Origin: Branchiostoma floridae
Taxonomy: Eukaryota; Chordata; Leptocardii; Amphioxiformes; Branchiostomatidae
NCBI RefSeq assembly: GCF_000003815.2
Contig: NC_049981.1
Span: forward strand, 16,596,290-16,660,289
DNA: 64,000 nt
Direction: 5' to 3'
The notes below the pieces were generated by a model, which searched no databases, was not told where the DNA came from, and was given only the letters and a program-made list of their open reading frames with translations. The translations under genes and the position numbers were made by a program. Within the stretch, counting starts at the first letter, position 1; every line of letters starts with the position of its first letter. Of the stretch, positions 52,097 through 64,000 are shown one piece after another.

Positions 52097-55000
52097 ATGG
52101 GGAACAAGGTGCAGCCTCTACCAGGTGAGAGCCACTCTTAACTCATGATTGTAATAATTACGTTACTGTGTAAAATTGTTCATGATATGAAAGAGTGAAT
52201 GAAGCAATAACCGGTTTATTTCAATATCAACTAGGTATCTAAACCTATAGCACTTATTCTCTGTCCCAAGAGCTAACTACCTCTCAGAAAACACGACCAT
52301 AACATTTCCAGAACACGAGACATCAAAACTAGCGCTTTCGCTGTATTACCTTAGAAAGCCACTAGAGGGTTTATTTACCTCCTACTAAGCTGCCAAATAT
52401 CATTACAATCCACCCACTTCTCGAGTTACGCTATTAAATCACACACACACACACACAATAAAATATCAATATCAGCCGTAATATGCCTGATCTAAGGTAT
52501 GTAAGGTATGACTTATAACTATCTGTATCTATATAGCCGTTATAACCGCCGTTCGGCGTAACACACCAGCTTCAACGTTAAATTAGACACCGAAACTTAA
52601 TTTAGAGATGTGAAATCTCCAAGTACAGTAGAAGGTATGGCAGAACAGGTGTTTCTTGTAAGAATACGCCTTTTCAAGGCTGCCATACTGAATTGGCATT
52701 ATGTCTGTTAAACTCTACCAATCATCTAGGCAACTTATCTACTCTATAAGAGGCAATGTGGCAAGAAAAGAAAACATATACTTGTACAGTCCAACGATAC
52801 ATTGTATTTCTGATGTAAATGCCGTTTTCTTATTCACTATCCTCTATTGACCATACAGGGGTTATCGCATGGCAGTATATAGATATATGTGGTCCTATTA
52901 TGCATTGCAATGTATGTAACAATATGATTTATTACGCATACCGGAGTATGTGAGTCATTAGCGGTCATTATGGGATAATGTATGGATTATGCGGACTTCA
53001 ATGTTTGTTAATTGCAAATCTTAGGGTCATATCGTGTTTGCAGATACAATATAAGATAAACCAGATTGCTTGTTGTTGTTTTCTTAAGAATAGTTTCAGA
53101 ATTCCAAATTTCAAAGTAAAGCGAGCATCTAAACCAATGAAAGCAGTGCATGAAACTTCCAGCATGTTACCAATTGACTACCAATATCAAAACCAAAAAA
53201 TCTACTGCGATACATATAAAAACCACCAGAGGTCCCAGAATTTAATCATTTCTTTATTTTGCAAACACCTACCTACATACCAAATACAATACAGATCCAC
53301 TAGCGAGCAAATATTTTTCAAGTTATATGAGATGTTCATAAATAGACAGATAGATAGACATGTATGCACACACCACGTACGCATGCACATATACACACCA
53401 CGTACACATGCACACACACCACGTACACCTGCACACACTCACCACACGCACATGCACACACACCACGTACACATGCATACACACACCACACGCACATGCA
53501 CACACACACACACCACGTACACATGCACACACACACACCACGTACACATGCACACACACCACACGCACATGCACACACACCACGTACACATGCACACACA
53601 CACCACACGCACATGCACACACACCACGTACACATGCACACACACACCACACGCACATGCACACACACACACCACGTACACAAGCACACGTACACGCACA
53701 CCACGTGCACATGCACACACACACCACGCACACAAGCACACGCACACCACGTACACACGCACACACACCCCACGTACACATGCACACACACACCACGTAG
53801 ATATGCACACGCACACCACGTACACACGCACACACACACCACGTACACATGCACACACACACCACGTACACATGCACACACACACCACGTAGATATGCAC
53901 ACACACACCATGTACACATGCACGCACACACCACGTAGATATGCACACACACACCATGTACACATGCACGCACACACCACGTAGATATGCACACACACAC
54001 CATGTACACATGCACGCACACACCACACGCACATATGAAAGCATAACCACTTGGCAAAAAAAAAAGACGTTTCCATGTTCATAGAGCTGGTTCCCATGTC
54101 CTGAACAATGGTTTTCAGACATACATCTGCTCGGAGATCAGTTTGTCCCCAGATGCCACCATAACAAAGTGCTCAACACAAAGAATGGTCCAATCAATAA
54201 TTCAATACGAAATTCACAACGGCGAATGTCAAAGACACCATCTTTTAAATTTTTCAAAACCATGATGTCATCAGTTTAAGATAAAGGACGCCGTATTTCA
54301 CACGCACTTTTATTGAAGATTGATAACATTGTGTTTAACAGTAGTCAATAATGATGCTAAGTTTCTGACCCCATGCCTTCTTATATTGCTTACGGTGACA
54401 TGTCATTTAAATCACGATAAAAGAAAACATTCAAAATGTTATTTTTCGGGCACCTTAAGAATTCATATATAGTCGACATACGCTTCTATATAGTCGTTAT
54501 AACAAAACAATGCAAGGATTGGGACGCATTTTGCAGTAGACGGTATCTGATACGACAACAGTGCGTGAAAATCACAAAATTGTGCTTAGATTATTCTACC
54601 GTAATGAAACCATACCTCTTATCAGATGGGAAACTTCTACTTTCTTCCTTCCCCACAAATCAAAACGACGTTATGGCGTACGGTAGAAGTATTTGGTCAG
54701 AAAAGATGTGGAGAAACTACGGGGAAGGCTGTGAACCGTTTTCCCGCCAGTTCGTGAGAGAAAACATGTGCTTCCTGCGTTAGAACCAGAAGATTTTCCA
54801 ACAAGGTGCACTGTTGTTCCCAGAGCCGTGTAAGGTGTGTGCCCACCCGCCCGACCACCATCCAGAGATGCGGGACCAGATGGTGGACACCTCGGAACTG
54901 GAGAGGGAGCTCAACGAGCAGAAAAAAGCTTCGCAGGTAAGGAAGGTTTCATTAGTCTGTTTGAACCTAACAAGGATCCCGTTTTAATGGGGGTATAACA

Positions 55001-58000
55001 AAATCAAAAAAGAATGAAAACTAGAATAGAGGGACAAGACTTTTTTTTCACTGTTTTCATTTTTTCCTATTTTTGGCTGAAACGATTGTCTACGTAAAGG
55101 TGGTACTAAACCAGTGATGAAAAGAGACGAGAGGTGATATAAGGGGGATACAGTCACGTGTGGGACCCCAAGCAGCAAGGAGTTCCAAAATGTATTGCAA
55201 CCTGGTGAGAGAACGCAGCCGAAACTTTGGTGAAAATGACTGTTTTTTTTTTAAATAGCTAGTTTTCGGATTTATCACATGAATAAAAAACATAGAACAT
55301 AAGAGATCACGCGGCTTATGCGTTGATATGTAGCAGAATTATTTGTGGCGATTTCAGTACAAACAAATACACCGGTGCTGCACATCGAATGTTTTTCCTT
55401 TTCCAGGTTTCAGATAAGTTAAGGGCTCTGAAGCAGGAAAAAGCACGGGCTGCGAACTCGAAAAGCTCACAACAAAGTGAGTATATGTCAACTCCGTAAT
55501 GTTCCCAAGACCAGAAGTAGGATTCTATACGGCGTATTCAACCAGAGAGACGAAATGCTTTGAGCTTTCTTCCAATGCTCCCTTTCTTAATGTCACGTCT
55601 TTTCTGTTATGATGAGCTTTTTTGCAAGCTGGATGTTTCTTTACGCACAGCTAATATTTGGTACTGTCATGTCAGTCGTTCTTTGCCTCTGCCTTGCACA
55701 AGGTTTAACTTTAACGCATCACCCTGCATACACCAAGACTTATACGAAACGTATCACCCCTTCCCCAGACTCCCCCAATAAGCAGTTGATCCATCCCCAC
55801 TGCTGTCAGGACGAGCAGGGCGCTAACCCCATGGTGAAGTCACGTGACTTTAAGTCCAGTGAACATGGCGACAGTCTGTTGTTTCACCTGAACCGGCTGA
55901 GACGGGATAACCACTACTGTGACACTTACGTCACAACTGACGAGGGGGGCTTCAGGGTGCACCAGGTAAGTCTGCATTCATTTTTATTTTTTTATTCATT
56001 CATTCATTCACTCATTCATACATCCATTCATCTACATATATACATGCATTTATCTATTCATTAATTCATTAATGCGTGTGTTCATTCCTTCATTTATGCA
56101 TTCATCCTCTCCTGCCGGTCCAAGTTATCAGCTCAACACGTTGTCTTTTTTTACCATAAACCGATGTGATTGGCTGATAACGTTGCGGCGACAAATATGC
56201 GGGTATTTTTAATTGGGTGACGGCTAGCAGCGGATATGACAAGTCCCTCGATGAATTTCAACTTTAAAAACACGAATTTCTTTACGCGTTGTGTGTTTTC
56301 TTGTCATTTTAGTCATACCAAGGAGGTTAAAAATCACCCACCTGATTTTTAACCTCCTTGGTCATACTTGTGCGTTTTTCATGATATTCCATGCCCATCT
56401 CCCTCCCTGTCCAGGCGGTGCTGGCCGCGATCAGCCCCAGGTTTAAGGAAGAGATGGAGCTTCAGGCGGCCGAGCAGGAACAAAAACAACTCACCACTAT
56501 TCGCATCAAGGACGTCTCTCCTACAGCACTTAGTAAGAACAGCTTCATTAACTTCGTCTTCTTTAAATGTTGTTACCTCCGTGAAGGAGGTATTTCTTTG
56601 TATCTCTTCGTCTGTATACTTGTCTGTCTATCTCTCACTCTGCAACTGCGTTTATGTGTATGTGTATGTGCGTATGTGTGTTTGTGTATGCCTGTGTCCT
56701 CGTGTGTGTACATATGTGTCAGTCTGTCTGTCCGTCTGCCTCTCTAAGGTCCTGTGTTTACTACTTACTTTGGCCATCTGGCAACTACATTTATGGCTTC
56801 CATTCTGGTGGTACGTTAACAGCTGTCCAAGAGTTTTACTTCTGCAACTATAGTCATGGCTACCTCCCTAGTGTCACTTCTACAAGTATGATTATTAGGC
56901 TATAACACAGCATGTTTGCCTATTTTGGTCTATCTGACCATCCTCGAAGAGGAAAAAAATTCTTCCTTTTTTTCTGAAATAAGGCAGAAATTAATGGGCG
57001 CGCTGATGTCATCCATACAATTTACTTCCTGTGGCCTAATTAGCACAGCTGAAAATCAATGTAACAGTGGATTACTCTACATGTTTTTGTCTTTGTCCTT
57101 CTCATAGATTTCTTGTTAGATTTTGCCTACACGTCTGAGATCTCCATTAATCTGAAACACGTGGAAGACATCTTCAAATCGGCCAAGAAGCTGGCGATAC
57201 CTGGAGTCGTCTTCTTCTGTAAGGAGTTCTTGTCTCAGGAGATCAACATGGACAACTGTCTGAAGGTTTGCGTACAGCCATGAACTATATTGCCATGTGT
57301 ATATATCTTTTTACGTTGCACATTGGTTTGAAGAGGTGCAACGCCCAAGTGAGTGTTCACATTGCATTCGGTAACTTCAGTTATATCCCCGGCCGATTCA
57401 TGCGGAACACTTTAAAAATGGTACATGCCGCTTTCTTCGCTTCGCATTTGGGAAAGACTATGACCACTACCATTGGACTGAACATTTGCACAAATTAGTG
57501 ATTGCACAAAGTTGTGTGGCCCCACTGTAATCTTTTGTCGTTTTCAAACATAAAGACTTCGGCATGTCTATGTCAAAAGTAATGTTTATTATTTCTTACC
57601 CACATCATGCAGGTATTGGAAGTCGCGGGTCGGTGTGACTTACACGACATAGTAGAGAAAGTTGACGGGTTCATCCAGAAGAACTTTGACCTGATGTCGG
57701 AGTCAGACCTCCTTCAGCAGCTCACCTACCAACAGATCTCATCGTACATGCGCAGTGATGACGTGCGCTCCAGCGCAGGTACGGGATGGCCAACGGGCGA
57801 ATGACTGAATGAACGATCAATTAATGAATTAATTTAAGACGGAAGAAAGGAGGAATAGAAAGAGAAATGCAGAAGGGAAATAATGATAGATGGAATGAAG
57901 AAATAGATAATAATGAATGAGTGAAAGAAGGAATGAAAAATGAAGGAAGAACTAAAATGAAAGAAATTTATATCACGCCATGTATATTACGTTTACTAAA

Positions 58001-61000
58001 GTGAGACTTGCGATTCATGAAAAGATTGCTGAAATCAGCCTATCCTTTACAAGAAAAATAGCTTGCTTTACTTTTTTCGACTTTTTCTTTCAGAGTTGAA
58101 ACTATTTAACGCCGCCTGGCGTTGGCTGAAGTACGACAGTTCACGGAGCGCGCATGCGCACGACTTGATGGCTGACATTCGATTCGGGCTGATGTCTTCA
58201 CTGGAGCTCAAGAACCATGTACAACAGGTAAATTGGATTCAATATCGAACCGAAGACTTTTTGGCAATGCTAATAACCATCCCTGACAAATAGAACCACA
58301 AAACACGGAGTTCATGAACAGGTATTTTAGTATGACTCTTAAGTCTATCTTTTTTTCTCTCCGTGATTTTTCCGTTCAGGTAGATTTCATGCGGACAGAC
58401 CAACAGTGCAGCCGGACTCTACAAGAGGCCTACGAGTACCACCTCTTCCCTTCCCTGCAGCCTTTGCGGCAGAACATCACCACCAAGGTCAGGTCCTCAA
58501 CGTACTACGTCATCACTGTGGGCGGGGCGCAGAAAGAACCAACCAATCAGGTAAAGGCAATACGGGATTAAAGTGGGTGTAGTACAAAAGGAACCAACCA
58601 ATCAGGTAAAGGTTACCACTTCTGGGCAGGGTACAGAAGGAGCCGACCGATCAAGTACAAGCTTTAAGCCAAGGAGATTAAGCAATGTGCTGACTGGACG
58701 ACGTTACAAAACTGAGCAGTAGAAAAAAATAGCATCTGTACAAAACCTATTGCTGATAGCATTTGCTAAATGAATATGATTCTGTCAACATTTCTTTGTG
58801 TTCCAGTGTCTGTACCTGGATCTGTCTCCAGAACCTGCGTTTTCAGATGGTGTTATGCCACGGCCTGAGTGGAAGCAATTCCAAAGGGCTCCCAAAGCCA
58901 GGTGAGAGCTGTCAAAGTCATTGAGGATATGTTTCCATTCGATTAGTATACCTGTCGCCGCTTTGCACTGTAGCCGATGCAAGCGTTGCTTTCTATTAAA
59001 AAATGCCCCACTTGTACTTGACAAACATACCCTAGACAAACGTTCGTAGTTTTTGAGGTTCTTACGAACAAAACCTCTCTTCAGATACCAGCTGACGGCT
59101 GCCGTGTTGAACAACTTCGTGTACCTGGTGGGCGGACAGAACGAGGTTCACGCGGCGGGGCGGGCGGCGGAGAACTCCGGCTGGCGCTACGACCCGCGCT
59201 CCAACGAGTGGCTCTTCATCGCCCCCATGCACGAACAGAGGACGGAGTTCTGTCTATGGTTATTATGTAGTGCTGTTGCATTACTGATCCCTGTCAATGT
59301 CTTTTCATCTCATAACACGAACGAGTCTTAAATCTCTGTCACACAGTGGACGAGAATTGGCCGTGTTTGTTAATTGCCTGATAGTCGAGATGTATACCCT
59401 TAATAATCCAGAAGATAGCTTCTTTTCAACGAATGAAGACCTTTATTGTACTTTATTGTACATTACAGTTCTGACCATTCTATAGCTAACAGATGACNNN
59501 NNNNNNNNNNNNNNNNNNNNNNNNNNNNNNNNNNNNNNNNNNNNNNNNNNNNNNNNNNNNNNNNNNNNNNNNNNNNNNNNNNNNNNNNNNNNNNNNNCTG
59601 TTATATTTTACAATCATCAATAGGTTTGTCTTATTTCTTCCGAAATATGAATTTGTATCACTTAGATATATGCAGTAGGGAAACATGCGTTCTATTAGTC
59701 TGTAAAGTTCAATGACGGAAACACTTTTTTGCATTCTCCCCTGATCTCAGCGCGGTAGGAGACACCCTGTTGGCGGTAGGCGGCAGGAACACCAGCGGCC
59801 TGCTGAAGTCTGTGGAGAAGTACGACATGGAGAGGGACACCTGGTCCTACGTGTCGTCCCTGAAGAACCCGGTCTGTGGGCACGCAGGCTCCGTGTCGTG
59901 CGACAAGGTCTACGTCTCGGGAGGGTATACAGGTGAGGTAACAGTGACCATGATCTTGAACCAGTTTAACTCGAATGAACTCCAGTGATCATGAGCTGTG
60001 CTAATAGCAGTGATCTACTACACTCTTCTCTTTGTGACGGTAGAAGGTAGTTGGAACACCAAGTGGCACGTCTCAGCGGAGTATTAAGTGTTTTCTCAAG
60101 GCTGTGTCCAATCCACCTCCACTTTCTACGCAAACTCACAGTACTGTTCAATTGCCGGTTTCCACGTCCTTCTACAACAACGGTTTCATTCCCCGGAGAG
60201 CCAAATTATGGAACTCTCTCAACGACAACTGTATCCCTCCTGTCTACAACTTGTCAGCCATCAAAACAAATGTCCAACGCTAACTCCAATTATTTCCAAC
60301 TTCTTAGTTCATTGCCTTGAAGTGGCCTAATGACCTTGCTCAGAACAATCTCGTTAAAAAAATGATAGTGCCTTCCACCGGTTTCTACCCTTCATCCACG
60401 TCAAGTGTCTTCCTGTTCCCCACAGGTTCCCCACAGGTCAGGACTATGACAAGTCAATGTTGTCCTACAGCCGCAGCTCCGACCAATGGGACGTCAAGCG
60501 GCCTATGTTCAGCGCACGCGCATGGCACTGCCTAGTGACGTTTGACGACAACATGTACGCCATTGGAGGTAGATTATTTCTATGCAACAAATTTGTAACA
60601 ATAACTATAATCAATCTCATTGGCCAAGAAATATTATTAGATTACTAGGAGGAAGAACCCATTCTTGAAATGAGTGATTCTACACCATGGTTCAGAAAGT
60701 ATAATTTTAAATGCTAGTCCTTGGCCCTCTTTAAAGGGAACTGACTTACTCCCATCTAACACGTGACTATCCAGACAGCTGACGTCAGAACTGTGTCAAA
60801 GGTGCCGGGAGAAGAATGTGTCCATGCATAATATAGTTGTTTTCGCCAAGATCGAGAATGTTTAAAAATGTTTCAGGTAGCAGTGTAACTGCGCTTGGAC
60901 ACCACAAAATCCGGGTAAGCTGGTAAGACAAAATAAACGACGCTAAGATGTTTCAGACTAGCGACGTTAAGATGTATCAGACTAGCGACTTTCGTGGAAA

Positions 61001-62635
61001 CTGTAGGCATATTTTTGTTAGAAACATTTGCCGTTACTTCATCTCATCCACAGGACACCGCAGAAACCCCGCAGGTTGGCATGAGGATATAAACGTGGTT
61101 GAGATGTACCAGACCAGCGCGAACCAGTGGACCAAGGTGACGTCCATGGACTATCCCAGGAGCTTTGCTGGCAGCTGTGTGGTCAACAACGCCGTGTATG
61201 TGGTCGGAGGCGTGTCCAAACAGTCGCAGGTAAGGTCAATAAGACATACAATGGACTAAACTTCGAACAAATTTTGGGTAATATGTCAAAAGTGAAGGCT
61301 CATATCTTGCTTTGCCGGCAGCTGCAAATGTATGTTGTGAACAAAGCTGTGCGTGTACGGTGTTTCCAAGCAGACGCAGGTGACGCCAATAAGCCAGTTT
61401 GACTGTTTCGCCGAGGAGGACTGTATAAAGTTTTGATCCACTCACACTGTAATAAACCCCTACTCTGTGGCAAGTGTGGTGGGTTCTTAAACATGCTCGA
61501 AGTGTGGCTCTCCTCAAATACGTGATCTCCGTCCACATGGAGTAGAAGCCCTTTTGGTCTTTTGGTGAGCTAAGCTGGTTCGAGATCACTGTAAATTTGT
61601 TACCTTTTGCACCCCTCTGTAGAGCTGCATGCGGATTGTCCAGCGGTACTTCCCAGAGGAGGACCGTTGGGAGAGGCTGCCAGACCTCCCCAGTCCCTCG
61701 AACGGCACGGTGTGTGCCACCATGGCGCTGTCCTGGAGGGTGAGTGAACACCTTAAACCCTGCCCTGACGATTTAAAAATTGGTCCTGCGACATAACTTC
61801 TTAAGTGAACACTATGCACTCTGGCGACCTTGGAGACGTGACAGAGGTTTTGGTATCCCATCTTTGATTTCATTTGTTTCTAATTGTAAAAATACAAAAA
61901 TTGGAAGTGGGGCCGGGGATAAGCACCGATTGCTCCGGCACTGTGCACAACTCATTATATACCACACTGCACATTTTAAACCATATCCCTATAAAAACCT
62001 TCGAAACAAGAACAATGCAATAAATGTGATCTAAAAAAAAAACAGCACATCTATCGTGTTCTGAACATGCTATGGTCACGGATTTTGAGCGGCAGGTTTC
62101 TCATAAGCTGGAGCACATAAGAAACTTGTTTCACTTTCATCCAAGTGTGAATTTACTTGCCAATGACATTCCCAGCGATATTCATGTATCCACCATATTG
62201 AGTATACTTCAATCCTATCAACTTTCATTGGAACTCGACAGAATTTCCAGTTTTGGCATCCCAATGACCACGGTGTTCATAGCTTATAACGGCACACCAG
62301 AATCTCGTATTTAGCTTTCAATTTCATCTGAGTATGAAATTTCATGCTAATTGGTTACATTCATGACATTCCCAGCGCTATCATGTGTCCACCAGGTAGT
62401 GAACCAGAGCCATGCCATCTACCCGCCTTCACGGGCTGTGAGTTCCACCAGCGTCAGGGACAGCAGCAAGAACATCTCCCTCACCATCAACGAACAGAAC
62501 AACGCGGACAACAGGAGCGCCCTGTCGCCTGTAGGCCAGACTACCAAGCTTTCTCTAGCCTCGGTCGCTAAGCAGAGCAACCTGAAAGAGCAGGGGATGG
62601 ACAAGACCAGTGTGGAGATGGGCGAGCTTATCTAG
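52097..62635 (+). CDS. BTB-BACK-kelch protein (kelch-like family)
   Basis: KLHL proteins are substrate adaptors of cullin-3 ubiquitin ligases. Sixteen exons join in phase: 52097-52124, 54806-54936, 55407-55476, 55769-55965, 56415-56532, 57108-57265, 57613-57778, 58094-58227, 58380-58550, 58807-58901, 59085-59258, 59751-59932, 60437-60568, 61054-61229, 61623-61739 and 62396-62635 (about 762 residues). An N-terminal extension of about 90 residues has MGNK at its start (a possible N-myristoylation site) and CKVCAHPPDHHPEM. The BTB domain follows (HLNRLRRDNHYCDTYVTT, FRVHQAVLAAISPRF, LLDFAYTSEISI), then BACK (AWRWLKYD) and five to six kelch blades (VYLVGGQN, TLLAVGGRN, KVYVSGGYTG, MYAIGG, VYVVGGVSKQ). 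The last exon is a Ser/Asn-rich tail. Exon 1, 2.7 kb from exon 2, is the least secure; the exon 11 donor (GTTATT) is weak but restores TEFCLCAVGD. The specific KLHL subtype is not recognised. Confidence 0.88.
52632..52692. mobile_element. SINE tail fragment
   Basis: gtatggcagaacaggtgttt and ccttttcaaggctgccatac match the far end of the full SINE at 41530-41580. Only this inverted-repeat tip is present. Confidence 0.65.
53365..54037. repeat. CA-rich minisatellite, about 0.67 kb
   Basis: Units built on cacacaccacgtacacatg alternate with variants (caccacacgcacatg, caccacgtagatatg, caccatgtacacatg). The 3' third has a higher-order pattern pairing the gatatg and tacacatg variants. It lies in intron 1 of the kelch gene. 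Units of about 24 bp, a multiple of three, keep several frames open on both strands (HTPRTHAHT-type and VCVHVYVVCV-type), but these are composition products. Confidence 0.95.
56317..56362. repeat. Perfect 20-bp hairpin in kelch gene intron 4
   Basis: Bases 56317-56336 (accaaggaggttaaaaatca) are the exact reverse complement of 56343-56362, with a 6-base loop (cccacc). It ends 52 bp before exon 5. Confidence 0.97.
56568..56745. mobile_element. ACCTCC repeat family copy with GT-rich tail
   Basis: It begins gttacctccgtgaaggaggt, as at 39438, and continues in a TCTG/GTGT-rich section. It lies just after exon 5 of the kelch gene, and several spurious frames run through it. Confidence 0.6.
59498..59597. 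other. Assembly gap (exactly 100 N)
   Basis: A round-number gap in intron 11 of the kelch gene, probably of unknown true size. Exons 11 and 12 join in frame across it, so no coding sequence need be missing. Confidence 0.98.
60109..60283 (+). mobile_element. LINE ORF2 C-terminal fragment
   Basis: In one frame the sequence reads VSTSFYNNGFIPRRAKLWNS followed by LNDNCIPPVYNLSAIKTNVQ and then R and a stop. This matches the usual C-terminal tail of non-LTR retrotransposon polyproteins (sFipR.aklWNsLp, then a helix ending in K..v). Only the 3' end remains. It lies in intron 12 of the kelch gene. Confidence 0.7.
61465..61560. mobile_element. SINE fragment
   Basis: The words ggtgggttcttaaacatgct and gtggctctcctcaaatac match the SINE body at 5614-5665. 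It is a partial copy in intron 14 of the kelch gene. Confidence 0.65.
62051..62345. mobile_element. Fragment of the GATAGCTCTTG repeat family
   Basis: gtgttctgaacatgctatgg followed by tcacggattttgagcggcag matches the core at 39668-39710. The rest is diverged. It lies in intron 15 of the kelch gene. Confidence 0.5.
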
Positions 62636-64000
62636 AAGTCTAGTGTAACCCTCCTTTGGATATACTAAAAGTTACCATAACCAGTATCAACAGTCATTAT
62701 GGTAAACATAGACATTTACAATGTAAATCAATTGACATAGCAACACTGATATCATATACAAGTGTTATTAGTAAGTATATTAAACAAAAATGACAGTTCG
62801 CTTCTGTTTCACCCTGCTTTTTATTGACATACAGACTTATAATTTCTGGTTAATACAATACAATATAATATAATGTAATGTAGTGCATGGCTGTTATACA
62901 TGTACTTTCCATTGTGTAAGAATTTAAATAAGTTATACATCAAACTTTTCTTTTACCTTCTCCATTTAAACAGTGCAAATGTAAAGAATATGTTGCCAGG
63001 ACAATCGAAACAAGCCAATATTATTTAAACTGAAACATTGTGTCCGAATAAGAAAACTTGCCCTAACCGACAATGTTGGAATAGGTCCAAGAAAGTCAGA
63101 ACCTAAAAAGTCAACCATACTGTGAACTTTTTGTTTCCATTTATAGATACACAAACAAGTCCACTCATTTCACTTCAACAAATTTCTACAAGATTTTCAA
63201 GTCAAATCCTGGTGGAAACAATCCATTCACAGTTTTCAAAACTTCAATCAAAATCTGCATATTACTAACACAACATTTTAAACTCAAAACCATCTTTGCT
63301 TGCCAGCAAACAGATAAACTTTTTATCATAACTTCTTCTCACTTTGACAACAAAATATAACAAACGTCTTCAACTTTCTACCACCTGTTTTCAAAACAAA
63401 GACTATTTAATAAGCATTTGTTATACTTTAAAGAGGGGGATTCACAGAAGAAAATCTATGTGGAATTTCCTACCATTTAAATCCTAAAGGGCTATCGTAC
63501 ATGTGGTGGGCACCACATGTTCCAAATAGCCTAAATGCTATGATAACTGCAAATTTGGGCTTCAATGTTTTATTCCTTTGCGTTAGTATTTTATGACTTG
63601 GTGCCCAGCACTGTTTATATCTATGTATTAGTGATTTTTACCTATTTGACTCCCATTTTACAACATACTACAACCTAAATAACTTTCAATTGTATCTTCA
63701 AGAAACTGCCCTTCTAATCATCATTAGATAACATTACCTTTTTTAGCAAGATGAAACTATGTCGGTGTCTAACAATAGTGTTAACAGTACTAGTATGGAA
63801 AATAAGACATATGTATCAGACCTTCAATACAATAAGCTCAATATGTATATACTTATTTCACAGTGAAAAGAACAGTTACTTCACAACTCCATATACTCAG
63901 AGGCTTAACACAGAAGTTACACCTATACCACAGCCAGATACAAGATGGTATGCTAAGTTGCACTTGTCTATTCAATTTTCAATACCTTCACAATTTCACA
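62636..64000. other. 3' flank of the kelch gene, AT-rich
   Basis: No coding frame or RNA gene is recognised. The first few hundred bases are probably the kelch 3' untranslated region, but no canonical AATAAA stands out near the stop. Confidence 0.45.

Noticed and set aside
52978-54122. Long open frames (145-304 codons) on both strands rich in His-Thr or Val-Cys
   Set aside because: They run through the CA-rich minisatellite and owe their openness to a unit length divisible by three; no domain, start context or splice support.
54436-54783. 115-codon frame before kelch exon 2
   Set aside because: No recognised domain, and it ends in a stop 22 bp before the exon; it cannot be joined in frame to the kelch gene.
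59241-59258. Non-canonical splice junction in kelch exon 11
   Set aside because: An exon end at 59252 seemed to need a non-GT donor; moving it to 59258 (tg|gttatt) gives a GT donor and restores the frame as TEFCLCAVGD.

Overview
The window is animal nuclear DNA: long genes broken into short phase-consistent exons with GT-AG introns, large introns and intergenic spaces full of inverted-repeat transposons and tRNA-derived SINEs, microsatellites, minisatellites, and three assembly gaps (36120-36505, 44717-44873, 59498-59597). The gene families (an intronless TRIM-NHL gene, PCYT2, a BTB-BACK-kelch gene, a GON-like membrane protein) and the repeat types suggest an invertebrate deuterostome, most likely a lancelet (Branchiostoma). 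This assignment is an inference from gene style; no species marker was read.

Layout. 1-13 kb has no gene I can support. It holds SINE and MITE copies, an old degenerate 136-bp tandem array (6735-7680) and a cluster of three different terminal-inverted-repeat elements (8961-9961). 13.2-17.5 kb (+) carries a complete eight-exon ethanolamine-phosphate cytidylyltransferase gene (PCYT2), an enzyme of phosphatidylethanolamine synthesis. Convergent to it, 18.5-21.3 kb (-) carries a five-exon glycosyltransferase of the Anp1/Mnn9/Van1 (GT62) family, best known from fungal mannan synthesis. 23.8-25.6 kb (+) is a single-exon RING-B-box-coiled-coil-NHL protein with a hydrophobic segment before the NHL repeats.

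28.9-44.5 kb (+) is an eleven-exon gene that I assembled from splice sites and reading phase. It encodes a predicted type II membrane protein of about 499 residues with a proline/tyrosine-rich N-terminal tail (PPxY motif) and a cysteine-containing ectodomain resembling the GON domain of ADAMTS9/20. Its intron 5 contains a 115-bp minisatellite of about 16 units. 48.2-50.0 kb (+) is a divergent eIF5A-like gene: the hypusine lysine is kept, but an in-frame TAA replaces an expected Tyr codon in exon 3, and a perfect 17-bp inverted repeat lies inside coding exon 1. 52.1-62.6 kb (+) is a sixteen-exon BTB-BACK-kelch gene (about 762 residues) whose first intron contains a 0.7-kb CA-rich minisatellite.

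The genes do not form a pathway. PCYT2 and the GT62 gene are convergent neighbours with stop codons about 950 bp apart. The most unusual items are the GT62 enzyme in an animal, the interrupted eIF5A-like gene with its coding hairpin, and the GON-like type II membrane protein.
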